Shown here one piece after another: positions 16,367 through 25,261 of a stretch of 64,000 nt of DNA. The notes below the pieces were generated by a model. The model searched no databases. It was not told where the DNA came from and saw only the letters and a list, made by a program, of their open reading frames with translations. The translations under genes and the position numbers were made by a program. Source of the stretch: [Bacillus] selenitireducens MLS10. Its GTDB lineage: Bacteria > Bacillota > Bacilli > Bacillales > Salisediminibacteriaceae. Numbering within the stretch: position 1 is the first letter of the stretch; each line of letters begins with the position of its first letter. Location: assembly GCF_000093085.1 (NCBI RefSeq), contig NC_014219.1, positions 2,968,384 through 3,032,383 on the forward strand, given 5' to 3'.

Positions 16367-17698
16367 CTCAACTTTCGCAGACTAAAACAGGCAGGTATGC
16401 CTTGATATAATTGGGCAGAGCGTTGACCCATTGCATGAGTTGACTTTTAACCATTTCTTGAATCTTTCGATTCACATGTTTCAGCGTATTTTGAAGAAGC
16501 TCGACGAGCTGCTGAAGTGCAACGGCCCAATCGAGATCTTCAATTTGATCGCATAAATCATAAAATAGACCACCCAATGTCCGGTTATCCGTGCTGCATC
16601 GATGTTGCCAGGATAGGACGATATATCGTGCAAAAACAATAGTCGTATGAACGACTTTGGAACTCTTTTTGAAGTCGCAATAATGACTTCGTTGTCTTGA
16701 AAAAAACTTCAATATCCCAGCGCATGCCACAGATCTTGATAACTTCTTTATCATCCAGTGTGCAGTCCGTTGTCAAAGTATGGCGAGCCATTCACTTTTC
16801 TTATTCCGGTTACGAACAAAGACGATTTTGACAGGAATATCATTTGCAGTGATTGTATGAACAGATCGCAGAAACCCCTTGTTTCCAGCCACAGAGGTCG
16901 CTTGCTTATAAAGCTCTTTTAAACTGACAAGTTTATCGTCAATCAAGTAACGTTGTTTTAGATTTTTGACCATGCCAATGACATTCAACCCTTATTCTTT
17001 CTCTTCTTTGACTAACGACTGATGTGTGAACCAGGAATCCATCAGCACATAGGAGGCTTAGATTCCCAAACTCATGGCTCTTTTTAGCATGAATGGAATA
17101 ATGTCCGGAGCTTTTTGAAGTGCTTCAGTACGGCGCTTATACCCGGAAGTTCGTTTATCAATCCCTTCAGCAATCCCGTTGATTTGACTATTCTGTCAAC
17201 TAAGCAAAGTAAAGTCGAGTGGGATGAAGGTGCCGCCGTCAGACCAACCCAGTTTGAGCATCCGAAAACCTTTATAATAGCGCATTTTTTGAGACGCATG
17301 ATCACAACAACGAGCAAGCAGTTCAACAGATTCACTTCGATTCCGATCATAAGAGGAATCATCCAGTATCAGTCCTTTGGGACGTGTATGATCCGTCAAT
17401 CTTGTTATGCGTTTGATCACATCGGTACTAAAAAGAGAAAGAAATCGTCGCCAGGAAAACGTAGACTGGTTTAGAAAGCGGTAGACAGCATCTTTTGCAG
17501 GGAAATCGGAAGATTTCTTTCCTTCCAAGGTTTGAAACCAATTTTTGTGTTCGAATATCAACGAGAATATTAACTGGAATAAATAAGTACTGGTAAAGCC
17601 AAAGGACTTTCTAATGCCGGCATTATTTAAGTGTTTGAATACGTTCAGCAGTTAGAGAATGAAGGCATTGACGTTAGTTTATCGGTGCGAAAGTTGAG
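16367..17698. mobile_element. Decayed IS4-family insertion sequence, complete ends
   Basis: CTCAACTTTCGCA at 16367-16379 is repeated in reverse at 17686-17698, giving 13-bp inverted repeats around 1,332 bp, a normal IS4 size. TTAATTA lies directly outside both ends, either a short target duplication or a continuation of the AT-rich ends. The internal transposase is broken by several frameshifts. Confidence 0.8.
16368..17561 (-). pseudogene. IS4-family DDE transposase, multiply frameshifted
   Basis: Pieces in different frames add up to one transposase. At the N-terminal side are KDAVYRFLNQSTFSWRRFLS and LILDDSSYDRNRS (first catalytic Asp region) with KGFRMLKLGWSDG. The middle has NVIGMVKNLKQRYL and VKIVFVRNRNKKSEWLA. 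The end has ICGMRWDIEVFFKTTKSLL (Tyr/Glu motif region) and TIVFARYIVLSW. At least three frame changes and an in-frame stop separate them, so it is not functional. Confidence 0.8.
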
Positions 17699-17895
17699 TT
17701 AATTATATTAGGGAGCATTATTACGGAACTATTTAAAATTAAATCACACATTCTTAGTATAGTAAACTTAATCACCGTTGTTCTGAATAGATACTTATGT
17801 GCAGATGCTATGTCTCCAGTTTATTAGGGGGATTGGAATTTGCTCAATATGCTGTCATACTCGTCACTTAATATAACAAAAAAATTTGTTTAAAA
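17699..17895. other. AT-rich spacer between IS4 remnant and lipoprotein gene
   Basis: I see no coding frame, clear terminator hairpin or repeat of note in this stretch. Confidence 0.5.
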
Positions 17896-18630
17896 TCATT
17901 TTTTAATTTTCTCTTCTAAATCCTCTAGTTTCATATCGCCAAGGATATCATCTATCAATTGTGATTCTACTTTAACATCAATATTTAGTACACCACGATG
18001 TTCAGTTAAAGAATGAACCTCGTCGTTATTTGAACTAATATCTATATTTTCACCTAACTGTCCTACTATTCTATCAGAAATGAACTTAAGTTCCCCACTT
18101 TGATCAATTTCAATTTGAGCTATTGCATGCGCATTAGAATAAAGACCATCTTCAATGTTTGTTTCATACAAGAAAAATATATATTCTTTATCAAAATCAG
18201 GTTTATCAAAATCTAAATTTGGTATAATTACCTGATCCTCTATGTTATTTTCCTCATCCACTACATCTATTTGGGTCTCCGAACTCAATAATATGTTTAC
18301 AGAATCACTCACCTCACTATTATTTGTAAAATAAGTTTCATAAACTGTGAAATCATAAATATGTCCCTTTTGATAGTCATGTCCCTCCTTTGAAGGATCA
18401 TGAGCGTCTCTAATAGCGTTAATGATTTCTAATTCCTCATTAAACTTACCACGAACTATTAGATCTGAATTAGCAATTACATCTTTAATACTATTAGGCA
18501 CTTGTTCATCATTGCTTATCCCCATCTTCATCACTTTATCATGGGATGAATTTTCATATTCACCGTTACAAGCAGTAAATAAAGTACTAAAGAGAATCAA
18601 ACAACCAAATTTATAGAAAATATTTTTCAT
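17896..18630 (-). CDS. Uncharacterised lipoprotein, 244 residues
   Basis: The protein has a lipoprotein signal (LILFSTLFTAC, Cys at about 21). The mature part is acidic and beta-rich, with SDLIVRGKFNEELEI and YDFTVYETYFTN...VNILLSSE, a pattern like a secreted beta-sandwich domain; residues EKEYIFFLYETN-like (DFDKEYIFFLYETN) follow. I do not recognise it with certainty. GAGGTG lies 9 bases before the ATG. It follows the protease gene by about 110 bases on the same strand, so the two may be co-expressed on the outer surface. Confidence 0.75.
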   Translation of the reverse strand: MKNIFYKFGCLILFSTLFTACNGEYENSSHDKVMKMGISNDEQVPNSIKDVIANSDLIVRGKFNEELEIINAIRDAHDPSKEGHDYQKGHIYDFTVYETYFTNNSEVSDSVNILLSSETQIDVVDEENNIEDQVIIPNLDFDKPDFDKEYIFFLYETNIEDGLYSNAHAIAQIEIDQSGELKFISDRIVGQLGENIDISSNNDEVHSLTEHRGVLNIDVKVESQLIDDILGDMKLEDLEEKIKK

Positions 18631-18738
18631 ACTCTAAAACACCTCGTATTTTATATTAGTGTCCTTACGCAACTTAGGAAAAACACATTAAGGATTCACA
18701 ACCGAAAAAGGTGGCATTATAGATTTAGGTATATGTTT

Positions 18739-19275
18739 CTAGTCATATAAAAAGTTTACATTAGTAATATCAGTCGGTTGTGGTGTATAAATTGATGTTC
18801 TATTTCGACTAGTATTCATTATAGATGGATTCAGTGAATTATCAGCAAGTCCTAAAGCATGTCCGAGCTCATGTGACGCTGTACTTCTTCTAGTAAGAGC
18901 GCTGGTCATTATATTAGAGTTACTAGTATTTAAGTAAGTAGAAAAAGGGGTAGTTGAGTCTGATAATCCATGGTATGTTATTCTCCCAAATAGATTTGGT
19001 TCAGTAGCGTAGCTTTGAGCTGAAAGAAGGTTACCCGAAGGCGCAGTTGTTACATCAAACGTAATATTAGATTGGGCGCTATTCCAATCACTAACAGCAC
19101 TGTTCCAAGCAGTTATATAGCGCTGTTCCAATCCATTATCGATGTTAACCTGAACAGTGGTAATATTACCAGAACCAGGAAGGCGGTCATTATAAATAGC
19201 TTCAACTTTCTGAATGAATGGAAAACTCATCATAATAATAGTGACAATAAAAGTTGTAATTATTAACTTTTTCAT
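18739..19275 (-). CDS. Secreted zinc metalloprotease, snapalysin/matrixin-like
   Basis: The 178-residue protein has a signal peptide (KKLIITTFIVTIIMMSFPF) and a compact protease domain. It contains HELGHALGLADN, so the zinc motif is HExxHxxGxxD with Asp as third ligand, as in snapalysins (M7), and a Met-turn-like SIMNTSRN soon after. The segment YITAWNSAVSDWNSAQSNITF is the matrixin-type N-terminal helix. No cell-wall anchor is visible. GGAGG lies 6 bases before the ATG. Target protein unknown. Base use is AT-rich, as in the rest of the accessory segment. Confidence 0.8.
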   Translation of the reverse strand: MKKLIITTFIVTIIMMSFPFIQKVEAIYNDRLPGSGNITTVQVNIDNGLEQRYITAWNSAVSDWNSAQSNITFDVTTAPSGNLLSAQSYATEPNLFGRITYHGLSDSTTPFSTYLNTSNSNIMTSALTRRSTASHELGHALGLADNSLNPSIMNTSRNRTSIYTPQPTDITNVNFLYD

Positions 19276-19524
19276 CTCAAACCTCCAATAATAAATTTTA
19301 ATTTCCTCCGCATTAAAGGTTGTTAGTCCATGACCTTCCCGCCTGACTGATCAATCTGTACATTGAAACTCCAAGTGAACTCTAAACTTCCACCTATCAT
19401 TTTCCTCCTTTTCTTAATTTGAGTCAATTATTACATATATAGTTTATATAAACAATGCTTTATAAAAAAATAAACTCTTTATTCAATAATCGACAATTTT
19501 TGATACAAAATTAATACTTAGGGG

Positions 19525-19946
19525 TTACTGAACAACCCATTCATCGTTATTTTTCGATTGAAAATCGGTAAAATAATCTCGGATTTTGGCCACCAAAATA
19601 TAAATGAAAAAAGAAGGAAGGTCCCGAAGCACCTTCGAAAGATTCAAGTTGAGAATTTGTATGGCGATAACCGTTTCACTACTCTGTTTTCGTCGAGCTC
19701 GAATAAGATCTAACCCATAGGAACGTTTGCCTTCTCCGAACTTTCCTTCAATCGCATTCCGTTCACAGGCATCTTGGTAGGCCAATTGTTTGTCTTCCGC
19801 TTTTTCGTTTTTAGGAGGCTGCCCAGTCGGGGACCGCTTAACCGAATTCCGTTTGCTTTGCAGAAGCTGCGATTCTCTCTTGTTGCATAGATCCGATCAG
19901 CGAGCACAGCTTCAGGGAAAAAGCCATAGCGATCATCGTATTCCAT
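19525..19946 (-). pseudogene. IS1182/IS5-type transposase, C-terminal fragment with frameshift
   Basis: Two overlapping frames continue each other. The upstream one reads FFPEAVLADRIYATRENRSFCKANGIRLSGPRLG, the downstream one RNAIEGKFGEGKRSYGLDLIRARRKQSSETVIAIQ, which contains the conserved IEGKFGEGKR.YGLD of these transposases. The first half of the gene is absent and one frameshift separates the pieces near 19780. Not functional. Confidence 0.75.
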
Positions 19947-20001
19947 GATGGCACGCTGGAGGTCATTCCCTTAATGCTTTCGTTATATTTTGTTAAAATA
20001 T

Positions 20002-20828
20002 TTATTTAATTCGGTTCATTTTCCCTTTCGCATAACGATTTGCTTTCTTTTCGACCACCGACCCATCTAGGAAGTGAAACCGCAGCGTCTGTTTATCCTC
20101 GACCACCACACGTTCCAGGAACCGTCGGACCAGCTCCGGTTGATAGTCACTCAATCCTTGTTGGCTCCTAGCCAGCTCGATGAACTGATCCAGCTTATAG
20201 TTGAGTAGTGGATCTGCCTGTTCTTTGGCCTCGGTCCATTTTTTATGTTGTTCTGATTGAGCAACTCCTTCAATGCCTGCATAAACGCCGGTGCTAAGTC
20301 CAGGTCATTCACATGGTGCTTCTTCACCCGGCATCGCTTTTCCCCTTTCACGTACCGGTTCTTACAGAGCCAGACATGCCGTCTTGCGTTCGAGTCGCTG
20401 GCATGCCATGTTCTTCTGCCAAAGGCGCTTCCGCAATGCCCGCAGATGACTTTGCCGAAGAACACGTAGTCATCACCGTTGAAGGTCATCTTCTTGGATC
20501 CGGTCTCTTCAACGAAATCCACCCTTCGCTGCTTCTCCAAATGGACTGCCTCCCAGGTATCACGCTCGATGATGGCCGGGTGGTTGTCTTCGATGAGGTA
20601 CATCGGCAGTTCCCCCTCGTTCTTCATCCGTTTTCGTGTCAGGAAATCGACCGTGTACGTCTTTTGCATGAGGACGTCGCCTTTGTACTTTTCATTCTCG
20701 AGCATCCGTTCAATGGTGCTCGCCCGCCATTTTGATTCGCCGTTCCAGCCCTGAACCCCTTCTTCATTCAACTCTTCTGCAATTTGCACAGATCCTTTGC
20801 CGTCGAGAAATGCTTGATTGATCTGCAA
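20002..20828 (-). pseudogene. Large serine recombinase, catalytic domain lost, C-terminal frameshift
   Basis: From 20828 the frame gives the Recombinase domain (QINQAFLDGKGSVQIAEELNEEGV and WRASTIERMLENEKYKGDVLMQKTY). A zinc ribbon (CGHCGSAFGRRTW, later CKNRY...KRC) follows. At about 20262 the frame shifts, and the other frame carries on with a helical tail (YKLDQFIELARSQQ, VRRFLERVVVEDKQTLRFHFLDG) to a TAA at 20002. The N-terminal resolvase domain with its catalytic serine is absent: the gene stops abruptly at the right-hand rlmD repeat. Intact homologues are usually near 500 residues. Confidence 0.85.
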
Positions 20829-20839
20829 TAGTACCGAAA

Positions 20840-20880
20840 AAAAACGCCCTCCAGGACCATCCCTGAAGAGCGCTTATCTC
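20840..20880 (-). terminator. rlmD terminator
   Basis: Reverse strand CGCTCTTCAGG...CCTGGAGGGCG forms a hairpin followed by eight T. Confidence 0.8.
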
Positions 20881-20959
20881 GATACCTATTTTCAAAATCC
20901 CTTTACACTGCGGGCTTTCAGTCTTCCCTGTACATCACGGTGACCGCTTCCACGTGTGA
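20840..20959. repeat. Right direct repeat: 3' end of intact rlmD plus terminator (attR-like)
   Basis: This matches 14572-14691 without gaps (about 87% identical). It covers the last 14 codons of rlmD, including the stop, and the terminator hairpin downstream. With the left copy it brackets the accessory segment 14692-20839. Confidence 0.8.
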
Positions 20960-22306
20960 GGTTTGCGGGAACATGTCCACCGGTTGCACGTCTTTGATCC
21001 GATATCCGTATTTGCCCAATTCATCGGCATTCTTTGCCAGAGTAGACGGATTGCAGGAAACATAGATGAGTTGCTTCGGCTTAAGGACGCCAACCGTCTC
21101 AATCAGGGTTCGATCGAGGCCAGATCTTGGCGGGTCGACAATGATACTGTCAGCCGTAAAACCTTCCTTCTGCCATTTCATCAGGATATCCTCCGCTGTC
21201 CCGGTTTCATAATGAGCATTGGCAATACCGGCTTCCGCTGCGTTTCGTCTAGCATTGGCAACGGCAGCTTCGGTGATGTCCATCCCTCTCAGTTCTCCTG
21301 CCTCAGAGGCCGCCCAAATTCCGATACTTCCCACGCCACAGTAGGCATCCACAACCCGGTCTGTCGCCTTAAATCCGGCCATCTTCTTGACGATGTCATA
21401 GAGCACCTTCGTCTGAGCCGGATTCAGCTGAAAAAACGATTCAGGAGCCAGTTGATAGTCGAGTTCCCCCAACCGCTCCCGAATGGATGACTCGCCCTCA
21501 ATCGTTTTCGTCTGTTCTCCGAACACGAGCGGTGTGTCGGACGGATTCACGTTCAGCGAGATCGACGTCACCGACGGAAAGGCTTCCTTCACACGGGCAA
21601 CAAAGACATCCTGTTTAGGAAATGATTTTTTGGAGATGACGAGCGTCAGTTGCCACTCATCCGTTTCAAAGGCGGTCCGCACAACGAGGGAGCGGACGAG
21701 TCCTTTCTTTCGCTCTTTATCGTAGATCGACAGCTTTAAGTCGGAAATGATCCGCTTGAGCTCACGGTTGACCTCATTTGTCAAAGGGTGCTGCACGATG
21801 CATTCATCGATGTCAACGAGGTCATGACTGTCCGCTGCATAGAGCCCTGCGATGACCGTATCATCCTCTGTCTGTCCGACCTGCATCTGGCTTTTGTTCC
21901 GGTAATGCCAAGGGTTATCCATGCCGATCGTGTCATGAATGACGAGCTTATGGGGCGGGATTTTAGTATAGCGGCTGAATGCCTGTTCCAGAAGCTCTTT
22001 CTTTGCCTGAAGCTGCCGCTCATAGCTGACGTGCTGCAGCTGACAGCCGCCGCACGCTTCATACACCGGACACGGCGGCTCAACCCGGTGTTCCGACGGT
22101 TTTCGCAGGTTGACGACTTTTCCTTCTGCATAGGTCTCTCTCACGTTCGTCACTTCCACCACGGCTTCCTCGCCGGGGATCAGTCCCGGGACGAAGACTA
22201 CCTGACGCTTAAAATAGCCGATACCCTCGCCGTCAATGCCAAAGCGTTTGATTGTCAGTGGAAACCGCTGCCCGGGTTCCATCGTTGTTTCCGTATGTTT
22301 ACTCAT
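20918..22306 (-). CDS. rlmD: 23S rRNA (uracil-5-)-methyltransferase RlmD/RlmCD type
   Basis: The 462-residue protein has an N-terminal TRAM domain (GQRFPLTIKRFGIDGEGIGYFKRQVVFVPGLIPGEE), then the iron-sulfur motif CPVYEACGGCQLQH, and a SAM-dependent methyltransferase domain with VVDAYCGVGSIGIW, VDPPRSGLD and the catalytic YVSCNPSTLAKN. In B. subtilis the homologue modifies U747 and U1939 of 23S rRNA. An AAAGGATG ribosome site precedes the ATG. The gene is complete, but its final codons are duplicated at the far side of the accessory segment, so the 3' end has served as an integration site. Confidence 0.93.
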   Translation of the reverse strand: MSKHTETTMEPGQRFPLTIKRFGIDGEGIGYFKRQVVFVPGLIPGEEAVVEVTNVRETYAEGKVVNLRKPSEHRVEPPCPVYEACGGCQLQHVSYERQLQAKKELLEQAFSRYTKIPPHKLVIHDTIGMDNPWHYRNKSQMQVGQTEDDTVIAGLYAADSHDLVDIDECIVQHPLTNEVNRELKRIISDLKLSIYDKERKKGLVRSLVVRTAFETDEWQLTLVISKKSFPKQDVFVARVKEAFPSVTSISLNVNPSDTPLVFGEQTKTIEGESSIRERLGELDYQLAPESFFQLNPAQTKVLYDIVKKMAGFKATDRVVDAYCGVGSIGIWAASEAGELRGMDITEAAVANARRNAAEAGIANAHYETGTAEDILMKWQKEGFTADSIIVDPPRSGLDRTLIETVGVLKPKQLIYVSCNPSTLAKNADELGKYGYRIKDVQPVDMFPQTSHVEAVTVMYRED

Positions 22307-22326
22307 TATTCATCATCCTTTTTCCT

Positions 22327-22980
22327 TCAATAGACCACGGTCGAAGACGTCAGCCCGTCACGTCCTTCAAGATGCTCCTGTTTATTCGTAAAATGAATCT
22401 TTGCCTGTCCGCTATTGTACGTGATCTTCGTAATGCCCGTATTGCCGATCACAAACGGCCGGTTCCATCTGTGCCAATCCTCGCCTGCAATCAGGTACAT
22501 CAGATAGATACTGATGAAGCCGCCGTGAGACACGACCGCTGTCTCTGCAACACCGCCTTCAGTCAGCGTTTGTTCAAGGAGCTGACAGCGTCTCGTAATG
22601 GCATCCACCGTCTCTGTCCCGCTGATACCGGACGTCAGGAGCTGCTCGGGCTTCATCTCCGGAAACAGTGAACCCATCTCTTCTCTCGTTTTCCCTTCCA
22701 GTGGGCCAAGCCCCACTTCACGGGCAAGAAGATTCCTCTCAGTCTTCAGTGCATCGTTTTTCTGATGACGGCTGATAGCCTTTGCCGTATCACTCGCCCT
22801 TTGAAGATCACTCGTGATAATCCGGTTAAGTTTGATCCCGGTGAACCACTCGCCGGCCAGAGTTGCTTGAGTCTCTCCGAGATCAGTCAGGGGGAACTCG
22901 GCATGCCCCTGAATGATCCCCTGTTTATTGGCTTCTGATTGTCCGTGTCTGATAAAATAAACCGTCTGTTCTGTGTCCAT
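22327..22980 (-). CDS. Histidine phosphatase (phosphoglycerate-mutase-like)
   Basis: The 217-residue protein has the phosphatase motif YFIRHGQSEANKQGIIQGHAEFPLTDLG (catalytic His), the second Arg region in LQRASDTA, an acidic residue near LLAREVGLGPLEGK and the second catalytic His in AVVSHGGF. The family includes cofactor-dependent mutases and broad phosphatases such as PhoE; the substrate is not clear. It lies directly upstream of rlmD on the same strand (20-base gap), so co-transcription is likely. Confidence 0.9.
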   Translation of the reverse strand: MDTEQTVYFIRHGQSEANKQGIIQGHAEFPLTDLGETQATLAGEWFTGIKLNRIITSDLQRASDTAKAISRHQKNDALKTERNLLAREVGLGPLEGKTREEMGSLFPEMKPEQLLTSGISGTETVDAITRRCQLLEQTLTEGGVAETAVVSHGGFISIYLMYLIAGEDWHRWNRPFVIGNTGITKITYNSGQAKIHFTNKQEHLEGRDGLTSSTVVY

Positions 22981-23105
22981 CGCTCATCACTCGCTTTCAA
23001 CCTATCATTTTACGGCTTCAAACGGGAAAAGTCGATAGCCATTTCCTGTTCTTCAGAATCACTTCACAAAAATTACACATTTCACTGTTAATAACATGGA
23101 AACCG

Positions 23106-23167
23106 TGGTAAACTAAACACAGGTGCCGCTTTCACACCATGATTCAGACATCAGGAGTGCGGCACCT
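23106..23167 (+). promoter_or_regulatory. Extended -10 promoter and 5' stem-loop before doxX
   Basis: TGGTAAACT (23106-23114) looks like an extended -10 element. About 7 bases on, AGGTGCCGC (23121-23129) pairs perfectly with GCGGCACCT (23159-23167), followed by CTTTTCT. It could be an mRNA-stabilising 5' hairpin or an attenuator. No strong -35 is seen. Confidence 0.45.
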
Positions 23168-23204
23168 CTTTTCTATTCTTACGATCATACAAAGGGGTGT
23201 TATA

Positions 23205-23764
23205 ATGGTCGAAGTAAAGTCCGGTTCCATGGGAAAAGAAATTATCGTCGGTGAGAACACAGTATCAAGGTTTCTCTTCATCAGTACACGCTCAGCTTGG
23301 ATCTGGCTGATTCTCCGCCTGTATCTCGGGTGGCAGTGGCTCACCGCAGGCTGGGGAAAAATCGGTGCTGAAGGCTGGACAGGCCCTGGTGCCGGCGAGC
23401 CATTGAAGGTTATATGGGCGGTGCGATCGCCCGTGCAGAAGAGGGTGATGTCGCAGGCTGGTACGCCTCGTTTCTCGAAAACGTGGTATTGGCCAATCCG
23501 ACGATCTTTGCCTATCTCGTAGCCTGGGGTGAGTTCCTCGTCGGGCTCGGTCTGATTGTCGGTTTCCTCACGGGGATCGCAGCCTTTTTCGGTGCAATGA
23601 TGAATTTCTCATTTCTGCTGGCAGGAACCGTGAGTTCCAACCCGGTGATGTTTTTCATCGCAATTCTGTTGATTCTTGCCTGGAAAGTGGCCGGCTGGTA
23701 CGGCGTTGACCGCTGGGCGTTGCCAAAATTCGGAACACCTTGGAAGAGTAAGCCGGATCAGTAA
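23205..23764 (+). pseudogene. DoxX/DoxD family membrane protein, single frameshift
   Basis: The first frame (from ATG 23205, after AAAGGGGTG) gives TRSAWIWLILRLYLGWQWLTAGWGKIGAEGW and then goes off frame near 23408 at GAAGGTTATATGG. The next frame carries on with MGGAIARAEEGDVAGWYASFLENVV and four hydrophobic segments, ending WALPKFGTPW. Adding one G in that stretch would restore one protein of about 186 residues, the thiosulfate:quinone-oxidoreductase small-subunit/DoxX type. Apart from this one base the gene looks intact, so a sequencing error is as likely as a true lesion. Confidence 0.8.
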
Positions 23765-23781
23765 TCACATCTTAACGAAAC

Positions 23782-23816
23782 AAAGCCTTCACCGGCAGTC
23801 CGGTGAAGGCTTTTTT
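23782..23816. terminator. Bidirectional terminator between doxX and lipoprotein gene
   Basis: AAGCCTTCACCGG pairs with CCGGTGAAGGCTT around a CAGT loop; T run on the forward side. Confidence 0.9.
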
Positions 23817-23826
23817 AATGGTTGTT

Positions 23827-24696
23827 TTATTCTTCGTCAGGCAGTGTATCTTCCGCAAATTCCTCCTGGTCCTCCGGATCGAGCGTCGCGCCTTCCGGGC
23901 TGAATGTCTGTGCCACAGCGAGACCAGCACCCATGGCTTCATCTGAACGGTCCGCTGGAACCATCACATCCACGTAATAGTACCCTTCTTCTACGATCTC
24001 ATAGAACTTGAACTGTTCGTAGTCCTGATCATTGATCGACTCAGGGAATACACCTGGTTCTGAGGCATCCCCTTCAATATGAAAGTAGAAATGGAACGGT
24101 GTCTCATCATCAAGATGAACGGTCTCAAAGCTGTTGATATGACCGGTTGTATCCTTGACCACTTCCTGAAGCTCTGCATTTCGCTCCGGATCCACCTGGG
24201 TTGTCAGGAGGGCTCCTTCACTGTAATCAAAGGCTTCTCTGACTGAGACAAACAGACCATCAAGTTCACCCTCGTCTTCAAGGTGAACGATTCGGTGCGT
24301 ACCTTCCTGGTCGACCTCGTCATTCATCGAAGCAGGAACGGCGATCTCTTTACCGAATTCGGTTTCCATCATGTCTGCGTCCACTTCACCTTCAGTACCC
24401 TCATACTCATACGTCAGGACGCCGTCATCATAAGAAACGTTCTCAACAGGAAAACTTCCCGTTTCAACGGTCTCTTCTTCATCGGCTTCCTCATTCATGT
24501 CATCGTTCATCCCGTTGTCTTCCCCGTTCTCATCATTTCCATTGTTCTCATTGCCGTCATTGTTTTCATTGACGTTCATTTCATCATTCGTTCCATCGTT
24601 CAGATTCGTGTTTTCCTCATTGTTTTCCACATCATTGCAGGCTGCCAGCGCAACAACTGCCGCACCTGCAATCAGTGAGCGTGATACAATTTTCAT
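23827..24696 (-). CDS. Lipoprotein with Asn/Glu/Asp-rich linker
   Basis: The 289-residue protein has a lipoprotein signal (GAAVVALAAC, Cys at 20). Residues 21-75 are nearly all Asn, Glu, Asp, Gly and Met, a flexible surface linker. From about 80 follows a folded domain (FPVENVSYDDGVLTYEYEGTEG, THRIVHLEDEGELDGLFVSVREAFDY) that I do not recognise, with an acidic C-terminal end. The linker has simple-sequence character and may vary in length between strains. GGAGGG precedes the ATG. Confidence 0.78.
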   Translation of the reverse strand: MKIVSRSLIAGAAVVALAACNDVENNEENTNLNDGTNDEMNVNENNDGNENNGNDENGEDNGMNDDMNEEADEEETVETGSFPVENVSYDDGVLTYEYEGTEGEVDADMMETEFGKEIAVPASMNDEVDQEGTHRIVHLEDEGELDGLFVSVREAFDYSEGALLTTQVDPERNAELQEVVKDTTGHINSFETVHLDDETPFHFYFHIEGDASEPGVFPESINDQDYEQFKFYEIVEEGYYYVDVMVPADRSDEAMGAGLAVAQTFSPEGATLDPEDQEEFAEDTLPDEE

Positions 24697-24808
24697 AGTC
24701 GTGCCCTCCTAAACTGAAATATCTCTCATAAGGAGGGTACCACGAACGTTCGTCACGCTAAACACCGCTATGCCTGTAACCGCTCATGACACAGCGATCT
24801 GCATACCA

Positions 24809-24842
24809 TCAATCCCGACATGGCGGGATTGATTCTTCTTTT
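24809..24842 (+). terminator. Orphan hairpin with T tract, forward strand
   Basis: TCAATCCCG-ACATGG-CGGGATTGA is a 9-bp stem followed by TTCTTCTTTTT. No forward-strand gene lies upstream within about 1 kb other than doxX, which has its own terminator; it might end a small RNA. Confidence 0.4.
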
Positions 24843-24872
24843 TGAAAAAGTGTAAAAAACCATGAAAAAGAG

Positions 24873-24903
24873 AAAAATCTCCCTGTATCAGAACAGGAAG
24901 ATT
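24873..24903 (-). terminator. Terminator of the SE1561-family gene
   Basis: Reverse strand AATCTTCCTGT pairs with ACAGGGAGATT, followed by TTTCTC, just past the stop at 24934. Confidence 0.7.
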
Positions 24904-24933
24904 CACACATAACCTCACATCAGATCGGCATAA

Positions 24934-25119
24934 TCAGTTACCGTGCTGTTCACGGTAGGCTTGACACTGGTTTTCAAGATCATCAAGCATGCCTAAAAGC
25001 CGGTCGATATCCTCGACTTCGGTTTTCTCCGGATCGAGCTCATCGAGCATGCGGGAAAGCTGTTCCATTCGCTCATGGAGGAGACTGAGTTTTTGTTCTT
25101 TAGGTTCCTGCCGGTTCAT
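24934..25119 (-). CDS. SE1561 family small protein
   Basis: This 61-residue protein carries the family pattern LDELDPEKTEVEDIDRLLGMLDDLENQC. It is helical and charged, probably a coiled coil. Function unknown. AAAGAGGTGC lies 5-6 bases before the ATG. It is divergent from yfkAB. Confidence 0.82.
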   Translation of the reverse strand: MNRQEPKEQKLSLLHERMEQLSRMLDELDPEKTEVEDIDRLLGMLDDLENQCQAYREQHGN

Positions 25120-25201
25120 TGTTGCACCTCTTTTCTGCTTCTTTGCGCTGTTTATTTTAACAGATTTACCGGCATCGTTAAATCCTTTCTGCCGTCTTTT
25201 G

Positions 25202-25210
25202 TGGTATAAT
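25202..25210 (+). promoter_or_regulatory. Extended -10 promoter of yfkAB
   Basis: TGGTATAAT, a perfect extended -10 element, lies 51 bases before the yfkAB start. The -35 is unclear, as is usual with this type. Confidence 0.6.
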
Positions 25211-25261
25211 CCTTGCTGAAACTCGAAACCATTGAATCGCGAAAAAAAGTGAGGTTATTTC

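Noticed and set aside
16361-17705. Longer target duplication at the IS4 ends
   Set aside because: Only TTAATTA is shared; since TAATTA is itself a palindrome, it may be part of the ends and not a duplication of the usual 9-12 bases.
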